Shown: positions 15,353 to 23,938, counted from the stretch's first letter. The stretch: 64,000 nt of DNA from Cohnella nanjingensis (GCF_014212125.1 NZ_JACJVP010000018.1:1-64000), one strand, 5' to 3'. Numbers and translations: made by a program. The notes: generated by a model not told the origin, from the letters alone.

Positions 15353-15892
15353 TTAATGGGCGGTTGCGAGAACGGGCGTACGGACGTAAGCCGCATAGCG
15401 GAGCGCTTCCTGCGCGAGCTCGCCGTCCGAGAGATGGGCGGCGCCGTAGCTGACGAAGATGGGGAGGTACGTGCCGTGACAGCGCATGATCGTGTTCTGG
15501 ATCGACCGCAGCAGCTCTCCCACCGTGAACGCGTTGTAGCCGCCGGGCTGGTAGCCGTTCTCGGGGCCGCCCGTCGTCGTGGCCATCACGAACTCCTTGC
15601 CCTTCAGATGCTCGCCGCCAGGTCCGAACGCCCAGCCGTACGTGAACACGTCATCCATCCATTTCTTCAGGAGAGGCGGACAGCTGTACCAGTAGAACGG
15701 AAACTGGAACACGATCCGGTCGTATTGGAGCAGCTGCCGCTGTTCCTTTTCCACGTCGATGCGCCAGTCGGGATATTCCAGATAGAGATCGCGAACGTCG
15801 ACATCCGCATGGCCTTGAAGCGCATCTGCCAACGCCTGATTCGCGCGGGAATCCTTCAAATTGGGGTGCGCTACGATTACCATCGTTTTCAT
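15353..15892 (-). CDS. NAD(P)H-dependent oxidoreductase, flavodoxin-like quinone reductase family
   Basis: The 179-residue protein starts MKTMVIVAHPNLKDSRANQA, the flavodoxin-like FMN/FAD site of the NQO/MdaB/YwrO family. It continues with VFQFPFYWYSCPPLLKKWMD, FTYGWAFG and ATTTGGPENGY, which line the isoalloxazine pocket in this family. These enzymes reduce quinones, azo or nitro compounds by two electrons using NAD(P)H. The ATG at 15892 has AGGGAGGAAG about 9 bases upstream; the longer frame upstream has no ribosome binding site. It is divergent from an HxlR regulator (16105), the classic arrangement in which HxlR/YodB-type repressors sense reactive electrophiles and control the reductase. 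Confidence 0.9.
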   Translation of the reverse strand: MKTMVIVAHPNLKDSRANQALADALQGHADVDVRDLYLEYPDWRIDVEKEQRQLLQYDRIVFQFPFYWYSCPPLLKKWMDDVFTYGWAFGPGGEHLKGKEFVMATTTGGPENGYQPGGYNAFTVGELLRSIQNTIMRCHGTYLPIFVSYGAAHLSDGELAQEALRYAAYVRTPVLATAH

Positions 15893-15985
15893 GAGACATC
15901 TTCCTCCCTGGGGTTTGGATCGTTTTCGCTTGCATGGCCCCATTATGAGACGGAAGGTCGTTCATTGTGAAGTACGCTCTTTTAT

Positions 15986-16031
15986 CGTACATAGTCCTGA
16001 AAAACGTACTAAGTATGAATAGTCGTCGTAC
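15986..16031. promoter_or_regulatory. Putative HxlR binding region between divergent genes
   Basis: The word cgtac recurs at 15986, 16005 and 16027 in the divergent intergenic region, in contexts such as cgtacatagt and cgtactaagtatg. Repeated TAC...GTA half-sites are the kind of target bound by HxlR/YodB repressors. The exact operator cannot be fixed. Confidence 0.4.
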
Positions 16032-16104
16032 TGTCGCAAATCCGCATACTCTGGTACATTAACAGGAGACGATAAGACCGCGGAAGCGAAAGGAGGCGGG
16101 GAAC

Positions 16105-16485
16105 ATGCCCGAGCGCACGCACGATTCTCCGGAGACCCAAGGGGTGCTGGCTACGCTTACGGCGATCGGCGGGAAGTGGAAGCCGTTGATCCTGTTCATC
16201 CTGCTGCAGGAAGGGACCAAGCGGTTCGGAGAGCTGCGCCGCCTGCTCCCGGAGGTCACCCAGGGCATGCTGACGAATCAGCTGCGGGAGCTGGAGCGGG
16301 ACGGACTGGTCGTACGCACGGTCTATCAGGAGATTCCGCCCAAAGTCGAATACGCCCTCTCCAAGCACGGGAAGACGCTCGCGCCGGTCCTGGGCGACAT
16401 GTGCACCTGGGGGTTTCGGCATCTCGACTTTCTGAACGGCGTGGAAGGCGCGTATGGATCCTCCCGTCCTTCTGGTGTAGAATAA
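16105..16485 (+). CDS. HxlR-family transcriptional regulator
   Basis: A 126-residue winged-helix protein with the family core [20 protein letters not shown], then [36 protein letters not shown] and [12 protein letters not shown]. YodB-type members sense quinones through an N-terminal Cys, which is absent here; the only Cys is near residue 97 (DMCTWGF). The gene is divergent from the quinone reductase at 15353-15892 and most likely represses it. AAGGAGG lies before the ATG. The inducing signal is unknown. Confidence 0.88.
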   Translation: MPERTHDSPETQGVLATLTAIGGKWKPLILFILLQEGTKRFGELRRLLPEVTQGMLTNQLRELERDGLVVRTVYQEIPPKVEYALSKHGKTLAPVLGDMCTWGFRHLDFLNGVEGAYGSSRPSGVE

Positions 16486-16517
16486 GAGACCGATCGATAA
16501 CCGAGGAGGCAAGAACC

Positions 16518-16808
16518 GTGAATATTACGGAATACAGCGCGGAGTTGGTCAAGGACCCGTTCCGGATCCTGTCCGGCAAGCGCTATGAATTTCTGCTCGA
16601 TCTGGACGTGGATGAGGAGGACGAGCTGTATAACGAGAACGGCGTATACGTCAAAGTGGTATTCAAGGTGGATGAAGACAAGTCCGGGATCGTGACGTAC
16701 CACCTGATGGAGAAAACGACGAACCGGTACCTCGATTTCGATCTCGAAGCCGAGGAAGAGGCCGAACTTGCCGAGTTCTGCAGGACGCATCTGCCGGAGG
16801 AAGACTGA
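16518..16808 (+). CDS. DUF6509-like small acidic protein
   Basis: The 96-residue protein (MNITEYSAELVKDPFRILSG, then RYEFLLDLDVDEEDELYNE and YLDFDLEAEEEAELAEFCRT) matches a short Paenibacillaceae/Bacillaceae family that I recall as DUF6509, sometimes mislabelled pullulanase. It is very acidic and has no signal or membrane segment. The GTG start at 16518 has GAGGAGG about 9 bases before it. It follows the HxlR gene by 32 bp and may be read through from it. The function is unknown. Confidence 0.7.
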   Translation: MNITEYSAELVKDPFRILSGKRYEFLLDLDVDEEDELYNENGVYVKVVFKVDEDKSGIVTYHLMEKTTNRYLDFDLEAEEEAELAEFCRTHLPEED

Positions 16809-16815
16809 ACGGCGT

Positions 16816-17202
16816 TTATTTGCCGGCGAGCAGCCGCTTGCGCGAGGCGAAGGTCGGGATCGAGTTCAGGCTCCAAAGGAGTGGAACCAGCCGGCAGAAC
16901 AGCACCGTCCATGCGCCGTACTTGGCGAACCAGTCGTTCGCCTTCAGGGTGTCCTTCGGCGTCAGGCGCAGGATTCGGCCGTTTCGCTCCACGATCCGCT
17001 CCAGCCGCTCCATGTTCAGCAGCCGACCGGCCCCGTACAGCAATATCGCCCCGAGACGGACCCCCAGCGTAGACGATACGATGATCACCGCCATCGCATT
17101 AACACCTGATGAGATCGGCGGGAAGAGATACTCCAAGGCGATGAGCAGTAAGATACCCATGAAGCCGTACGCGTCCATCAACTCGGTAATCCGCTGTACC
17201 AT
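16816..17202 (-). pseudogene. Truncated DedA-family membrane protein
   Basis: The frame begins MVQRITELMDAYGFMGILLL with LEYLFPPIS, continues VSSTLGVRLGAILLYGAGRLL, then NDWFAKYGAWTVLFCRLVPL and ends LNSIPTFASRKRLLAGK. These are DedA/SNARE-associated landmarks. Complete DedA proteins have about 200 residues; this has 128. It lacks the helices after the S-I-P-A-G-like motif and seems to miss about 20 residues after PPIS. GGGGGG precedes the ATG at 17202. I read it as a decayed gene. A functional short variant cannot be excluded. Intact DedA proteins move lipid carriers such as undecaprenyl phosphate or PE across the membrane. Confidence 0.65.
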
Positions 17203-17451
17203 TTCTTGCCCCCCTGTTTCGCCTTTTCGATGATTCAGACTCAGATTCCGATCAATCGGGCCCTCCCATTCCGGGAGTCTGCGCCATCGGCAAAGGTCCT
17301 CGCTTTGAACGGATTGATCGCTTCCCGGCGGTTTCCTCCTTCGCCCCAATAGTTGGCCGCCTCCAGATAACCATGACGGTGAAGGCAACCGTACAAGGCG
17401 CCTGTCGAAAAAATAGTGCGAACCCGACAAGAAATGCCAGTCAGCTTCGTC

Positions 17452-17457
17452 TATAAT
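17452..17457 (+). promoter_or_regulatory. Probable -10 box of the exporter operon
   Basis: A perfect TATAAT lies at 17452-17457. Transcription from it would begin near 17464, after the AGGAGGG at 17458-17464, so translation from the ATG at 17466 would be leaderless. This favours the TTG at 17502 as the true start. No clear -35 at normal spacing. Confidence 0.5.
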
Positions 17458-17501
17458 AGGAGGGCATGTCATGCTCGCTCATCCGAATCGAGGTGGAATC
17501 T

Positions 17502-19244
17502 TTGTCCTTCGTAACGCGGCTTCAATGGTTTTTTAGAGAGAGATGGGGCAGCTATGCGCTGGCGATCGGGCTCATGACGATCGTCAGCCTGCTAACGACG
17601 ATCCCGCCCAAGCTAATCGGCAACACCGTCGACCATATTCGCGACGGAGACTTGACGCGCGCGGGCTTGACCCAGACGGTCTTGATTCTGGTGGGACTTG
17701 CCCTGCTGCTGTACGGAATGGTCTATGTGTGGATTACGACGTTGTTCGGCAACTCGGCGCTGATCGAGAAGCTGCTCCGGGGGCGCATGCTCGGCCATCT
17801 GACGAGAATGACGCCTTCGTTCTACCAGCGCAACAGTACGGGGCAGCTGATGGCCCTGGCGACGAACGACATACTCGCCATCGGGCAGACGGCCGGCTAC
17901 GGCGTCATGACGCTGGTGAACACGCTCGTAGGCGCCACGGTCGTCATCGTCACGATGATCTCCTTTATCGACTTCAAGCTGATGCTCGCGGCGCTGATCC
18001 CGCTGCCCTTCCTGGCGGTCGTGATCAACCGGCTGGGCCGCAAAGTGCGTGTGCGCTTCATGGAGGCGCAGGCCTCGTTCGGCCGGATGAACGAGCATGC
18101 GCTGGAGTCGATCTCCGGCATCCGCGTTATTCGCTCGTACGTGCAGGAAGACGCCGACCTCGCCGCGTTCGGCCGCGTCACGACGGAGGTCATGAACAAG
18201 AACAAGCAGGTATCCAAGCTAAACGCGCTCTTCCAGCCGCTCATCTCGCTCATCGTCGGCGTGAGCTACTCCATCGGGATCGGCTACGGCTCATACTTGG
18301 TCATCGAACAGCAGATCACGCTCGGGCAATTGATCTCTTTCAACATCTATCTGGGCATGCTGATCTGGCCGATGATCTCATTCGGCGAATTCATCAACGT
18401 ACTGCAGCGCGGCAGCGCCTCCGCGGACCGGCTCGAGACGGCGCTCTCCCAGGAGCCGGATATGAAGGACGCCGACGCGCCGGTCGACGTCGCGATCCCC
18501 GCGCAGATCGAGATGAACCATCTGACGTTCACTTATCCGACGGCGGCCCACCCTAGCCTCTCGGACGTCTCGTTCAAGCTGGAGCGGGGAGAGACGCTCG
18601 GCATCGTCGGGCGGACGGGGAGCGGCAAGAGTACGCTGCTGAAGCAGCTGCTGCGCCAATACCCGGTCGATCCGGGGCAGCTCCTCCTCTCGGACGTCTC
18701 CGTGGAGCGCATCGCCATCGACCGGATGAAGAGGTGGGTCGCCTACGTGCCGCAGGAGCATCTGCTGCTGTCCAAGTCGATCCGCGACAATATCGCGCTC
18801 GGCAAGCCTGAAGCTACAGAGGCGGAGATCGCGAAGGCAGTCGAGATGGCCTCGTTCACGGAGGACATCGCGGGCATGGCCCAGGGGCTGGATACGATCG
18901 TCGGCGAGAACGGCGTCATGCTGTCCGGCGGGCAGAAGCAGCGTCTCGCGATCGCCCGGGCTTTGCTCGTGGATTCGGAGATCCTGCTGCTGGACGACGC
19001 GCTGTCCGCGGTCGACGCCCGCACGGAGGCGCGCATCCTCCGGCACATCCGGCAGGAGCGCGCGGGCAAGACGACGCTGATCGCGACGCACCGGCTGTCC
19101 GCCGTCAGCCACGCGAACTGGATCCTAGTACTGGACGAGGGACGCGTCGTCGAGGAAGGCACGCATGAACAGCTGCTGCTGTTCGGCGGCTGGTATAGGG
19201 AGCAGTGGGACCGGCAGCAGATGGAAGCGAGTCTTGAAGAGTGA
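17502..19244 (+). CDS. Heterodimeric multidrug ABC exporter subunit, BmrC/YheI-like
   Basis: An N-terminal six-helix exporter domain (residues about 1-310) is fused to an ATPase domain: Walker A GRTGSGKST, Q-loop YVPQEHLLLS, signature LSGGQKQR, Walker B ILLLDDALSAVDA, H-loop IATHRLS. The residue after Walker B is Asp where the catalytic Glu is expected. In Bacillus BmrC this same change makes one of the two ATP sites degenerate. With its partner at 19387 it should form a heterodimer that exports drugs and lipids. A TTG start at 17502 with GAGGTGGA just upstream gives the LSFVTRLQWFF N-terminus of the family; an ATG at 17466 is the alternative. Length is 580 residues. Confidence 0.88.
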   Translation: MSFVTRLQWFFRERWGSYALAIGLMTIVSLLTTIPPKLIGNTVDHIRDGDLTRAGLTQTVLILVGLALLLYGMVYVWITTLFGNSALIEKLLRGRMLGHLTRMTPSFYQRNSTGQLMALATNDILAIGQTAGYGVMTLVNTLVGATVVIVTMISFIDFKLMLAALIPLPFLAVVINRLGRKVRVRFMEAQASFGRMNEHALESISGIRVIRSYVQEDADLAAFGRVTTEVMNKNKQVSKLNALFQPLISLIVGVSYSIGIGYGSYLVIEQQITLGQLISFNIYLGMLIWPMISFGEFINVLQRGSASADRLETALSQEPDMKDADAPVDVAIPAQIEMNHLTFTYPTAAHPSLSDVSFKLERGETLGIVGRTGSGKSTLLKQLLRQYPVDPGQLLLSDVSVERIAIDRMKRWVAYVPQEHLLLSKSIRDNIALGKPEATEAEIAKAVEMASFTEDIAGMAQGLDTIVGENGVMLSGGQKQRLAIARALLVDSEILLLDDALSAVDARTEARILRHIRQERAGKTTLIATHRLSAVSHANWILVLDEGRVVEEGTHEQLLLFGGWYREQWDRQQMEASLEE

Positions 19245-19386
19245 GCGCGGGCGCGCGCGGAGAGAAGAAGCGTACTGACGCGTCTGAGTAGAAAGGATGA
19301 GACGTTCATCCTGGCCGAATAGTAAGCAATTAAAGTTCGCATATAGATCTTATGAATAATGGCGACCCTGACCTAGGAGGCTGTTC

Positions 19387-21198
19387 ATGAATTCGAAGCA
19401 ATCCACGGCGAGACGGCTGCTCGGGTACGCGCTCGCCTACAAGTTCCGGATCGCGGGCGCGCTGCTCCTGCTTGTCGTCGCCGTCGGCGCCGAGCTTGGC
19501 GGACCGTATATTACGAAGACCATCATCGACCGCCATCTGACGACGAACGGGACGAGCGGCGACTGGTCGGCCGTGCTCGGGCTGCTCGCCCTGTACATGG
19601 GGCTGCTCCTGGCCGCGAGCGTGTGCAATTACTCGCAGTCGTATCTCCTGCAGTCGACGGCGCTCCGCATCATCCGGAACATGCGGATGGACCTCATGGG
19701 CCATATTCACCGCATTCCGCTGCGCTACTTCGACAACACGCCGATCGGACAAGTCGTCTCCCGGATCGCCAACGACACGGAAGCCGTTCGCGACCTGTTC
19801 ATGAGCTTCATGGCGACGTTCGTCGTGAGCCTCATCCAGCTCGCGGGCATCTTCGTCGCCCTGTTCATCCTGGACGCGCGGCTGGCGTTGTTCTGCCTGC
19901 TGCTGCCGCCGCTATTCGCGATCATCATGGCGGTTCATCTGAAGTACTCGAAGGTGTTCATCACGATCATGCGCGCCCGGCTCAGCGATATGAACGCCAT
20001 GATCAACGAATCGATCACCGTTATGCCGATCATTCAGGCGTTCCGCCGCGAACGGAAGACGCGCGAGGAGTTCGAGTCGCTGAACGTGGACCGCTACGTG
20101 AACCAGATCAAGCAATTCCGCGTCTTCTCCCTGTCTTCCCGCAATATCGTAGGCACGATCGGAAGCTTGGTGACCGCGATGGTCATCTGGTACTTCGGCG
20201 GCGAGTCGCTCGCGACGGCGGCTTTCTCCTTCGGGGTGCTGTATGCGTTCATCGACTACCTGGGCCGGATCTTCCAGCCGATTATCGGGATCTTCGATCA
20301 GTTGACGAACGCGCAGCGGGCATTCGTATCGGCGGACAAAGTGTTCGCGATCCTGGACATGGAGGGCAAGGAGGTCGAGCAGGCGGACGACGCCGCTCGT
20401 CCGGAAGGGGTCGTGCGGTTCCAGGACGTGACCTTCGCCTACAAGACTGGGGAGAATGTGCTGAAGGGCATCTCCTTCGAAGCCCGCCGGGGCGAGACGG
20501 TCGCGTTGGTCGGCCACACCGGCTCCGGCAAGAGCTCGATCATGAACCTGCTGCTCGGGTTCTACGAGCCGGATCAAGGCGTCATCACGATCGATGGCCG
20601 CGACATCTCCACGCTGTCCAAGCAGGAGCTCCGCAAACACATGGGCATCGTGCTGCAGGATCCGTTCCTGTTCGCCGGCGACATCAAGTCCAACGTCAGC
20701 CTCTACAACCCCGACATCACGATCGATCGCGTAAAGCGCGCGCTGGCGGAGGTTGGGGCGGCAGCCTTCGTCGAGCAGCTGCCGAACGGCTACGACGAGC
20801 AGGTGGTGGAGCGGGGGAGCACGCTGTCCTCCGGTCAGCGCCAGCTCATCTCCTTCGCCCGCGCCTTGGCGTTCGATCCGTCCATCCTCATCCTGGACGA
20901 GGCGACCGCCAGCATCGACAGCGAGACCGAAGGGCTGATCCAGCGGGCGCTCCAGGTCGTCAGCCACGGACGGACGACGCTCGTTATCGCGCACCGGCTG
21001 TCGACGATCCGGGAGGCGGATCAGATCCTCGTGCTGCATCGAGGCGAGATCGTCGAACGGGGCAACCACGACGAGCTGATGGCGCTGCAGGGCCGTTATT
21101 TCAAGATGTATCAGCTGCAAAAAGGGGAGAAGCCGGCGGTCGGTTCTCCGGCAAGCGCCACTTGGTCGGAGAGATCCGCAGCGATCGTCTCCGACTAA
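19387..21198 (+). CDS. Heterodimeric multidrug ABC exporter subunit, BmrD/YheH-like
   Basis: The 603-residue protein has an exporter membrane domain (residues about 15-325) and an ATPase domain with Walker A GHTGSGKSS, Q-loop VLQDPFLFAG, Walker B ILILDEATASIDS (catalytic Glu present) and H-loop IAHRLST. Its signature is LSSGQRQL instead of LSGGQ. The degenerate site of the heterodimer would combine this LSSGQ with the Asp-type Walker B of the partner, just as in BmrCD. CTAGGAGG sits about 6 bases before the ATG. The 142-base gap to the upstream subunit holds a small hairpin (ggatga/tcatcc, 19297-19313) and could allow separate control. Confidence 0.9.
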   Translation: MNSKQSTARRLLGYALAYKFRIAGALLLLVVAVGAELGGPYITKTIIDRHLTTNGTSGDWSAVLGLLALYMGLLLAASVCNYSQSYLLQSTALRIIRNMRMDLMGHIHRIPLRYFDNTPIGQVVSRIANDTEAVRDLFMSFMATFVVSLIQLAGIFVALFILDARLALFCLLLPPLFAIIMAVHLKYSKVFITIMRARLSDMNAMINESITVMPIIQAFRRERKTREEFESLNVDRYVNQIKQFRVFSLSSRNIVGTIGSLVTAMVIWYFGGESLATAAFSFGVLYAFIDYLGRIFQPIIGIFDQLTNAQRAFVSADKVFAILDMEGKEVEQADDAARPEGVVRFQDVTFAYKTGENVLKGISFEARRGETVALVGHTGSGKSSIMNLLLGFYEPDQGVITIDGRDISTLSKQELRKHMGIVLQDPFLFAGDIKSNVSLYNPDITIDRVKRALAEVGAAAFVEQLPNGYDEQVVERGSTLSSGQRQLISFARALAFDPSILILDEATASIDSETEGLIQRALQVVSHGRTTLVIAHRLSTIREADQILVLHRGEIVERGNHDELMALQGRYFKMYQLQKGEKPAVGSPASATWSERSAAIVSD

Positions 21199-21210
21199 GC
21201 GGCGCGGTGG

Positions 21211-21244
21211 CGAGGTCCTGCCGTGATCCTACGACAGGACCTCG
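21211..21244 (+). terminator. Terminator-like hairpin after the exporter genes
   Basis: Perfect arms cgaggtcctg and caggacctcg enclose ccgtgatcctacga. No T-run follows, so it may be an mRNA-stabilising stem rather than an intrinsic terminator. It is 12 bases beyond the stop codon. Confidence 0.45.
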
Positions 21245-21268
21245 ATTCGCTGGGTGCCGGGTTCCCTT

Positions 21269-21395
21269 CGGGCGAGCAGAAGTTTTGACCGTCGCCCGTC
21301 CTTGTCCAGATGGCCTAAGGCAACGATTCTCCAGAGCAACAGCCCTCGTATGCGGGCTAAAGCCTAAACAGGCGAACGTCCGAGCCCGGACAAGG
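21269..21395 (+). ncRNA. Possible structured RNA (unidentified)
   Basis: Several nested inverted repeats lie together: cgggcga/tcgcccg (21269-21298), a closing stem ccttgtcc/ggacaagg (21300-21307 with 21388-21395), and inside it agccc/gggct (21341-21358) and gcct/aggc (21362-21373). This gives a hairpin plus a multibranched domain. No coding frame fits. I compared it by eye with TPP, SAM, c-di-GMP, glycine, M-box, guanidine and T-box consensus words and none matches. It precedes a sigma-A-like promoter and a disrupted small ORF. The strand is uncertain. Confidence 0.3.
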
Positions 21396-21508
21396 TAAGC
21401 GCATTCAAAAAGCGAGCAAAGCGTTAAAAAACGGAGCGAAACCTCGGTTCACCCGGTTCGATCGGCGGAATAGGCTTTTTTTGTCGAAATATGAATAGTC
21501 AGAATATT

Positions 21509-21536
21509 TGAATAATAATTGTCCGTCGGCTATAAT
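21509..21536 (+). promoter_or_regulatory. Sigma-A-type promoter
   Basis: ttgaat (21509-21514) and a perfect tataat (21531-21536) are separated by 16 bases. The promoter drives the small ORF at 21568, whose ribosome binding site aaggaaagggg begins about 10 bases after the expected transcription start. Confidence 0.65.
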
Positions 21537-21567
21537 GAAACCAACCAAAAGGAAAGGGGATAGTCCA

Positions 21568-21723
21568 ATGGGCCAGGAAAGCGAAGCATATCCGGGGATG
21601 GAGAAAGCGCAGCAATTACTCCGCCCAGCATCTGCTTGACTCGGCGGCACGGATATGCGGGAACTCAAGAAGCAGTTCGCCAGTTCGCAGGACGAATCTC
21701 CAATACCTAAGATAGGAGCGTAA
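21568..21723 (+). pseudogene. Small ORF interrupted by an in-frame TGA
   Basis: Behind a good promoter and ribosome binding site, the frame reads MGQESEAYPGMEKAQQLLRP then ASA and TGA at 21637. The same frame continues without further stops as LGGTDMRELKKQFASSQDES then PIPKIGA to a TAA at 21721. Without the TGA it would encode a 51-residue hydrophilic protein. I see no selenocysteine insertion element. A nonsense mutation is the simplest reading; a 23-residue product is the alternative. The family is not recognised. A strong terminator follows. Confidence 0.5.
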
Positions 21724-21756
21724 AGGAAAAATTGAATAGCGAGGATGAGGAAGGAT

Positions 21757-21792
21757 AGGGCGCCCGGTTATCAGCTGTTAACCGGACGCCCT
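21757..21792. terminator. Bidirectional terminator
   Basis: agggcgcccggtta pairs with ttaaccggacgccct (one mismatch). A gttttttgg run lies on the plus strand shortly after. It separates the small ORF from the minus-strand LysR gene. Confidence 0.65.
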
Positions 21793-21847
21793 ATTACTGT
21801 GCGTTTTTTGGTCTCCTGCGAATGGAGGGGGGCGCCTAGAACAAGTC

Positions 21848-22738
21848 CTAGAACAAGTCGATGAAGCGCCGAGCGCGCTTGGAGAGATACCGGTCCTTCA
21901 GCCAGACGATACCGACGTCGGATTCGAAGCCGGCGCTGGCCAGCTCGAACATCCGGATATCGGTCAGCGGGAACGAAGTCAGGACGGACTTCGGCAGAAG
22001 GGTCGCGCCGATGCCGGCCGCCACGAGCGCGAGCGTAATGGCGACGCTCGAGCATTCGCAGAGGACGCGCGGCGCAAGGCCCGCGTCGGCGAACGCCCGC
22101 ATGACGCTCCCGTGCATAGCGACCGTCCGTTCCGTCTTCAGCGTGATCAGCGGGTGGCCGGCGAGCTCGTCCAGGCTCAGGCGGTGCGCAGAGCCGTCCG
22201 GCCGCAGCGTCCAGGAGCGGGGGACGAGGGCGACGAACGGATCGGAGGGCAGGGGCTTCACGGCGTAGCGGTCGGATTCGCCGGGCGCTTCGAAGGGGAG
22301 GCGGGCGACCACGAGTTCAATCTCCCGCTTGTCGAGCTGCTCGCCGAGCAGGAAGTGGTCGCCTTCCCGAATCTTGAAGGTGACGAGCGGATACTGCTCC
22401 CGGAACTTGCGGAGCGTGTCGGGCAGCAGGGAGATGCAGGAGACGACGGCCCCGACTGCGAGCACGCCCTGCACGCCTTCGTCCAGCTCCTGCACTTCCT
22501 TCAGGCTCTCGTCGAATTGGTGCAGCAGCTGCTCGGCCCGCACGCGCAGCAGCTCCCCGGCGTGCGTCAGCTTAAGACGCTTGCCGCTGCGGTCGAACAG
22601 CGTAACGCCAAGCTCCTGTTCCATGAGCTTGAGCTGCCGGCTCAGCGGGGGCTGCTCCATATGGAGCAGCTTGGCCGCGCTCGTGACCTGTCCTTCTTGC
22701 GCCACCGTCAGGAAGTAGCGAAGCTGTCGCATATCCAC
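21848..22738 (-). CDS. LysR-family transcriptional regulator
   Basis: The N-terminal helix-turn-helix is seen in VDMRQLRYFLTVAQEGQVTS with AAKLLHMEQPPLSRQLKLME and LGVTLFDRSGKR. The effector-binding domain covers residues about 90-296 and includes DTLRKFREQYPLVTF, LVARLPFEAPG and AAGIGATLLPKSV. This CynR/BenM-like outline fits small-ligand sensing. The GTG at 22738 has AAAGGAGG 9 bases upstream; the ATG two codons later is too far from it. It is divergent from the aminotransferase gene, with LysR-type dyads between, so it probably controls that gene and itself. The co-inducer may be a branched-chain amino or keto acid (inference). Confidence 0.9.
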   Translation of the reverse strand: MDMRQLRYFLTVAQEGQVTSAAKLLHMEQPPLSRQLKLMEQELGVTLFDRSGKRLKLTHAGELLRVRAEQLLHQFDESLKEVQELDEGVQGVLAVGAVVSCISLLPDTLRKFREQYPLVTFKIREGDHFLLGEQLDKREIELVVARLPFEAPGESDRYAVKPLPSDPFVALVPRSWTLRPDGSAHRLSLDELAGHPLITLKTERTVAMHGSVMRAFADAGLAPRVLCECSSVAITLALVAAGIGATLLPKSVLTSFPLTDIRMFELASAGFESDVGIVWLKDRYLSKRARRFIDLF

Positions 22739-22762
22739 CGAGTGCCGCCTCCTTTCGAATCC

Positions 22763-22777
22763 ATACCTTAAGAGTAT
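22763..22777. promoter_or_regulatory. LysR-type operator (T-N11-A)
   Basis: ataccttaagagtat holds the T-N11-A dyad typical of LysR targets. A second inverted repeat, tttgaa...ttcaaa, follows around 22779-22806. Both lie between the divergent LysR and aminotransferase genes. Confidence 0.55.
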
Positions 22778-22867
22778 GTTTGAAGTACAAAACAGATATT
22801 TCAAATATACAATCGGTTGGCATACGATACAACTAAGCGTATATCGTCCGAGGAGAGGGGCACACGC

Positions 22868-23938
22868 ATGGCCTATACGATCGCAAGAGAGCCGGCGGCG
22901 AGCAAGAAGCCGAAGCCGCCGCAGCAGGAGCTGGGGTTCGGCACCCATTTTACAGATCACATGTTCATGATGGATTATGACGCCGGCATCGGATGGCATG
23001 ACCCGCGCATCGTGCCCTATCAGCCGCTCGTGATGGATCCGGCGGCCAAGGTATTCCATTACGGGCAGACCGTCTTCGAAGGGATGAAGGCGTTCCGGGC
23101 GAAGGACGGCCGGATCCGGTTATTCCGGCCGGATGCGCATCTGAGCAGGATGAACCGCTCCAACGTGCGCCTCAGCGTTCCCTTGCTGGATGAGGAGCTG
23201 GTGCTGGAGGCGCTGAGGCAGCTGATCTTGGCCGATCGGGACTGGGTCCCGGGCACCGAGGGCACGTCGCTGTATATCCGGCCTTTCATCATCGCGACCG
23301 AGCCCTTGCTCGGCGTGGCGCCGTCGCGGCAGTACCGGCTGATCGTCATCCTGTCCCCCGTGGGCGCCTACTACGCGGAGGGGATTCGTCCGGTCCGCAT
23401 CCACGTCGAACCGGACTATGTCCGGGCGGTCGCCGGCGGCGTCGGAGCAGCCAAGACGTCGGGCAACTACGCGGCCGGGCTCAAGGCGCAGGAGGAAGCG
23501 TCGAAGCTGGGATACGCTCAGGTCATGTGGCTGGACGGCGTGCACCGGAAGTACATCGAGGAAGTCGGCAGCATGAACGTCTTTTTCCGGCTCGGCGAGA
23601 CCGTCGTTACGCCCGCGTTGAGCGGCAGCATCCTCGCCGGCGTGACGCGGGACTCGGTGATCCGACTGCTGCGCCATTGGGGCATCGCCGTCGAAGAGCG
23701 CAGCCTCTCGATCGACGAGCTTGTGGAAGCGCATCGCGCGGGCACGCTGCTGGAAGCGTTCGGGACGGGGACGGCCGCCGTCGTCTCGCCGATCGGAGAG
23801 CTGCAGTGGCAAGGCGAGCCGCAGGTGATCGGAGGCGGCGTGACGGGGGCGCTCGCGAAGCGGCTCTACGACGCGGTCACCGGCATCCAGCGCGGCAGCG
23901 AGTCCGATCCGTTCGGGTGGATGGTCGATTTGATCTGA
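22868..23938 (+). CDS. ilvE: Branched-chain amino acid aminotransferase
   Basis: A class IV PLP aminotransferase of 356 residues. HYGQTVFEGMKAFR (around residue 64) and RLFRPDAHLSRMNRS are BCAT signature stretches. The PLP-binding lysine is in GAAKTSGNYAAG (Lys196), followed by YIEEVGSMNVFF and the phosphate-contacting FGTGTAAVVSPIG. It exchanges amino groups between Leu/Ile/Val and 2-oxoglutarate. The ATG at 22868 with GAGGAGAGG upstream is chosen over the longer frame. It is divergent from a LysR regulator and followed by a terminator, so it is a single-gene unit. The short Lys/Pro-rich N-terminal extension is normal for the eukaryote-like BCAT branch. Confidence 0.93.
   Translation: MAYTIAREPAASKKPKPPQQELGFGTHFTDHMFMMDYDAGIGWHDPRIVPYQPLVMDPAAKVFHYGQTVFEGMKAFRAKDGRIRLFRPDAHLSRMNRSNVRLSVPLLDEELVLEALRQLILADRDWVPGTEGTSLYIRPFIIATEPLLGVAPSRQYRLIVILSPVGAYYAEGIRPVRIHVEPDYVRAVAGGVGAAKTSGNYAAGLKAQEEASKLGYAQVMWLDGVHRKYIEEVGSMNVFFRLGETVVTPALSGSILAGVTRDSVIRLLRHWGIAVEERSLSIDELVEAHRAGTLLEAFGTGTAAVVSPIGELQWQGEPQVIGGGVTGALAKRLYDAVTGIQRGSESDPFGWMVDLI

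Noticed and set aside
21269..21395. c-di-GMP, TPP, SAM or other known riboswitch
   Set aside because: The consensus words of these classes are missing, so only an unidentified structured RNA is listed.
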